A DNA stretch of 32,812 nt, taken from positions 1-32,812 of the forward strand of contig DLGR01000022.1 in assembly GCA_002482805.1 (NCBI GenBank), in the 5' to 3' direction. This document shows positions 30,127 through 32,812 of this stretch, piece after piece. The notes under the pieces were generated by a model. That model made no database searches and was not told the DNA's origin. It worked only from the letters and a program-made list of their open reading frames with translations. The stretch's first letter is position 1. Each line of letters begins with the position of its first letter. Made by a program: the position numbers and the translations under genes. The stretch is from Micavibrio sp. UBA7689. Its GTDB lineage: Bacteria > Pseudomonadota > Alphaproteobacteria > Micavibrionales > Micavibrionaceae.

Positions 30127-31199
30127 TGGACACCTCCAGCTGTAATACGGACGACAAATTGTCCGGGGGGGCAATTACCCGTGACCGAGATTGAAATATT
30201 TTCACAAATGGCGGCATTGTTCGCAATTCCGACCAGAACTCTACCGGGCGGGCATCTCATAACCGCTTCTTCGCCTGCAATCAGTCTCGACGGGAAACAA
30301 TTCTGGCCGTTTTCATCGCATATCTGGTCGCTACGGACATTGCCTGCCTTCAAATCGCCTGCAACATCCAGTTTGGCCGTGGGTGTGGTTGTACCGACGC
30401 CCACGTTGCCCGTGTTCGCGCTCTTGACGTCTTCTTCGGTCGTATATTCCCAGATAGCGGATTGTGTCCATCCGCTGAAGTTTACAAGATCGTCAAAGTA
30501 ATTGTTGTTTTCGCCGAGCGAAATGAGCGCGTTCATGAACAAACCGTCATTGTCACAGTTCTCCGCTTCGGCATAAGTCATCACGCAAGGCTGTTGTATA
30601 CCGTTCATGTTGAAAGATCCGGCGCCGTTCGGGCCGTGCGATACCAGAACGCCGTGATACAGCGTATCGCTCAGAAGGCCGTTTTCATTGGTGATCTGGA
30701 TAGCGCCGTCATTCGCATCGAACGGGATAGCGGGATCGGCAAGCGCGCCGGTCACCGCGTAGGTCAGTCCGCGGCCCCAGCCATCCAGCGTTTCATAATA
30801 AGGAATACCCATCGTGGAATAAGGAACACCGCCGATGAAAACTTCGAGGCCGCCTTGAACGGCTTTGCAAACACCGTCATTCGGGCTGCAGGAATTGGGC
30901 CCCAGTGCCATGACCAGCGCGCAATTGGATACACCGTGTCCCGCTTCGCCGAACGGGATGGAACGGTCAGACGGACAAGGATAATGTTTTTGAACGCCCC
31001 AATAGTTCGAGGCCGCGGTGCTGACATCCAGCTGCGCGCCGAGCGTATCGCCCTTTTTCTTTTCTTCCTGATAGATTTTGTAACCTTGGAGGATGGGAAC
31101 GGTGAGAACACCGATAATGATCATGACAACGGCGAGTTCGAGCAGAGAGAATCCGCCCTCTGATTTGCAACATCCGTGAACTTTACGCATTTTTGTCAT
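30111..31199 (-). CDS. Type IV pseudopilin-like protein with tail-fibre-like segment
   Basis: 362 residues from ATG 31199 (GGGAAG just upstream); ATG 31214 or 31190 are alternatives. The prepilin site is G16-F17 (GGFSLLELAVVMIIIGVL), with Glu at mature position 5. The middle resembles the downstream gene (HYPCPSDRSIPFGEAG, GWGRGLTYAVTGAL, VSHGPNGAGSFNMNG), so the two are paralogues. Around residues 270-290 is NVGVGTTTPTAKLDVAGDL, a motif seen in phage tail-fibre and surface-fibre stalks, followed by a Cys-containing C-terminal domain with two similar halves (MRCPPGRVLVGI and GNCPPGQFVVRI). It is probably a minor pilin or pseudopilin exposed at the surface. It overlaps the next gene by 16 bases and diverges from the Tad-like genes. 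Confidence 0.8.
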   Translation of the reverse strand: MTKMRKVHGCCKSEGGFSLLELAVVMIIIGVLTVPILQGYKIYQEEKKKGDTLGAQLDVSTAASNYWGVQKHYPCPSDRSIPFGEAGHGVSNCALVMALGPNSCSPNDGVCKAVQGGLEVFIGGVPYSTMGIPYYETLDGWGRGLTYAVTGALADPAIPFDANDGAIQITNENGLLSDTLYHGVLVSHGPNGAGSFNMNGIQQPCVMTYAEAENCDNDGLFMNALISLGENNNYFDDLVNFSGWTQSAIWEYTTEEDVKSANTGNVGVGTTTPTAKLDVAGDLKAGNVRSDQICDENGQNCFPSRLIAGEEAVMRCPPGRVLVGIANNAAICENISISVTGNCPPGQFVVRITAGGVQCAAP

Positions 31200-31235
31200 G
31201 TCTTCCCGCAACATATAGTCTGCCCCAATTACTAT

Positions 31236-31255
31236 TTAACCATTCTGCCGGTTAA
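31236..31255. promoter_or_regulatory. Inverted repeat upstream of the pseudopilin operon
   Basis: TTAACC (31236-31241) and GGTTAA (31250-31255) form a 6-bp dyad with an 8-base spacer, 37-56 bases upstream of the pseudopilin ATG. A second palindrome, CCTGCGCAGG, lies at 31298-31307. The 280-base divergent region also holds TATACT (31415-31420), a possible -10 for the plus-strand pilus genes. The TTAA halves recall CtrA boxes, but the spacing is not the TTAA-N7-TTAA of that regulator. Confidence 0.35.
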
Positions 31256-31496
31256 GATTTCCTAAAATTTTATCAAATATTCAAAAAGGTAAGAAAACCT
31301 GCGCAGGACGCGCCTGAAAGAAAAACCGGATTTGCGCGCGCCAAGTACTTCAAAATCAAGACAATTTTATGAAAATTCGAAGAGAAAAAACGTGCGAAAA
31401 ACCTGTTAAAAAGATATACTAAAAATAGACCAACGTCAGTTCTTTTCGACCTCAAGTAGCTCTCCTTCCGGAACCCCTTTGCGTTACAGGCATATA

Positions 31497-32045
31497 ATGA
31501 AACACACATCTAAGCTTTTCAGCTCTATCATACTGGCAGGTATGGTCTTTTCTTTTGGCGCGCTGGCGCAGACCCCCGCCCAGCCCACGGCCGATCTTAT
31601 GCCGCCCGCAACCACCTCTGCCGCGGTACAGCCGCTGGCCCCGCTCGATGGCGAAACCCACCCTCCGCTCAGTGTTTCCCCCGACAAATCCGAATTGGTC
31701 CGCCTCGATAAGGAAGCCAGCTCCGTCATCGTCGGCAATCCCGCGCACATCACCGTGCTTTTGGATTCTCCGCGCCTCGCCGTGGTCATTCCGCGCGCCT
31801 CCGGTGCCACTTATTTCACCGTGCTGGACAAAGACGGAAATGTCATAATGCAACGTCACGTCATTGTCGGCGCCGCCAAGAAGAACTATGTCCGCGTCCG
31901 CCGCTCCTGCGCGAATTCACCCGATAACGCCAACTGCCAAGCGACCAGTGTTTATTTCTGCCCCGATATGTGCCATGAAATAGGTTCGGGAAACGGTGAA
32001 GAAGGCGGCGGTAGCACGTCGGTCCCCACCACCGCAACCGAGTAA
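31497..32045 (+). CDS. Secreted pilus-assembly N-domain protein (CpaC/RcpA N-terminal-like)
   Basis: 182 residues from ATG 31497 (AGG 8 bases upstream); a TTG at 31479 is rejected. A signal peptide ends near GALA-QTP. After a Pro/Ala/Thr-rich linker comes one beta-rich domain of about 70 residues: SELVRLDKEASSVIVGNPAHITV, then LDSPRLAVVIPRASGATYFTVLDKDGNVI. This is the pattern of the N-terminal pilus-assembly domain that begins CpaC/RcpA secretins. There is no secretin domain here, so this is a stand-alone periplasmic version. The C-terminal region has five Cys (RRSCAN, NCQATSVYFC-PDMC) and a Gly/Ser/Thr tail. A TadD-like lipoprotein follows 31 bases on, supporting a Tad pilus role. Confidence 0.8.
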   Translation: MKHTSKLFSSIILAGMVFSFGALAQTPAQPTADLMPPATTSAAVQPLAPLDGETHPPLSVSPDKSELVRLDKEASSVIVGNPAHITVLLDSPRLAVVIPRASGATYFTVLDKDGNVIMQRHVIVGAAKKNYVRVRRSCANSPDNANCQATSVYFCPDMCHEIGSGNGEEGGGSTSVPTTATE

Positions 32046-32076
32046 CATCACCTCGAACCTATGTAGGGTATTTTTC

Positions 32077-32812
32077 ATGACACCGGTCTTCCGCGGAATT
32101 CTTCTTGCGTCTTTGTCTGTCTCCGTCCTCGCGCTCGGCGCCTGTTCTTCCACGGGAAGCAATGTCAGTGACAAATCCTCCGCCAACCGCGTAGACCAGA
32201 TATTGGAACGCGCGGCCCGAGATGCCAAAGCATCCGGCGATAAAACACAAACCGTCGCGCTGCTCGAACAAATCTATGCCCGCAATCCCGATGATGCCGC
32301 CGTCGCCACCGCTTACGGCCAAGCTCTGCGCGATGACGAACAACTTAACACCGCCCGTCAGGTTTTGGTCCCTTACACCACAGGCAAAAATGCCTATCCC
32401 GACGCCGTGACCGAACTATCGATGGTGCAACTGGCACTCGGCCAATACAAAGAAGCCGAATTAACGGCGCGCCGCTCCGTAGAGCTTGATTCCAGCCAAG
32501 GCCGCGCCTATCTCGCGCTCGGCACCGCGCTCGACGCGCAGAATTATCACGAGCAAGCCGAAGTCGCGTTCAGAAAAGGTATCGATCTGTGGCAAGGCGA
32601 CCCCGCGCCCATCATGAACAACCTCGCGCTGAACCTCGCTTCGCAAAACAAACTGGACCAAGCCATCGACATGCTGCAAAAAGCGAAAGCGATTTCGCCG
32701 GGCCGCGTGGAATTGGAGCGTAACATGCGCATCATCACGACCCTGAAAGAAGGCGCGGATGATTTCTACACCAAACAAAACCAGAAACCGGCCAAGCCCA
32801 CTGTGGCAAAAG
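32077..32812 (+). CDS. TadD-like TPR lipoprotein (partial, runs off the window)
   Basis: The frame opens at ATG 32077 (AGGG 9 bases upstream) and stays open to the last base: 245 codons without a stop. A lipoprotein signal with lipobox LGAC places the modified Cys at residue 23. Tetratricopeptide repeats fill the rest: TVALLEQIYARNPDDAAVATAYGQ, AVTELSMVQLALGQYKEAELTARRS, AYLALGTALDAQNYHEQAEVAFRKG and IMNNLALNLASQNKLDQAIDML. The combination and neighbour fit TadD, the outer-membrane-anchored TPR lipoprotein needed for Tad pilus assembly. The C-terminus is missing. Confidence 0.84.
   Translation, partial: MTPVFRGILLASLSVSVLALGACSSTGSNVSDKSSANRVDQILERAARDAKASGDKTQTVALLEQIYARNPDDAAVATAYGQALRDDEQLNTARQVLVPYTTGKNAYPDAVTELSMVQLALGQYKEAELTARRSVELDSSQGRAYLALGTALDAQNYHEQAEVAFRKGIDLWQGDPAPIMNNLALNLASQNKLDQAIDMLQKAKAISPGRVELERNMRIITTLKEGADDFYTKQNQKPAKPTVAK

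Noticed and set aside
31236..31255. CtrA box upstream of the pseudopilin operon
   Set aside because: The TTAA halves are 12 bases apart, not 7; kept only as a generic inverted repeat.

Overview
The window reads as chromosomal DNA of a Gram-negative alphaproteobacterium. The grounds are a CpdR-type response regulator, a CckA-like hybrid histidine kinase, a match to the alphaproteobacterial general-stress (EcfG) promoter, a YjbH-type outer-membrane polysaccharide protein and Tad-type pilus parts. I cannot name the genus. No tRNA, rRNA, insertion sequence, prophage or CRISPR array was seen. Many genes lack a strong Shine-Dalgarno sequence, so several starts were chosen by protein logic and neighbouring overlaps.

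Layout. 1-1047: a two-gene membrane-protein operon (24 and 189 residues) behind an EcfG-type promoter, closed by a bidirectional terminator. 1046-11896 (minus): a two-partner secretion pair, the TpsB transporter and then a 2977-residue TpsA adhesin, each with its own sigma70-like promoter. The TpsA promoter has a perfect 8-bp inverted repeat over its -10 box. 11934-14926 (minus): glpD-glpK, overlapping by ATGA. 15011-17224 (minus): a hybrid sensor kinase, split by a frameshift at a run of ten A, then an overlapping CheY-like receiver. 17375-19441 (plus): an orphan YjbH-like protein whose 3' end overlaps a convergent leucine dehydrogenase-like gene. 20838-23896 (minus): a YqaA-type membrane protein, a candidate small structured RNA, RluD and a secreted propeller-like protein. 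23952-26595 (plus): a tight operon of GT4 glycosyltransferase, LpxH-like metallophosphoesterase and YjdF-like membrane protein. 26582-27762: a hypothetical protein and cpdR. 27784-32812: two large pseudopilin-like proteins (minus), divergent from a pilus-assembly N-domain protein and a TadD-like lipoprotein that runs off the window.

Themes. Much of the window concerns the cell surface: a giant secreted adhesin and its transporter, a polysaccharide-associated barrel, a glycolipid or envelope operon and a pilus locus with unusual pseudopilins. The glp genes feed glycerol into dihydroxyacetone phosphate. The signalling genes (hybrid kinase, receiver, CpdR) belong to families used in alphaproteobacterial cell-cycle or developmental phosphorelays, but nothing in the sequence ties them to the surface genes. 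The least explained elements are the candidate RNA at 21325-21534, the A10 frameshift in the kinase, the cysteine-rich pseudopilin, and the dyad on the giant-adhesin promoter.
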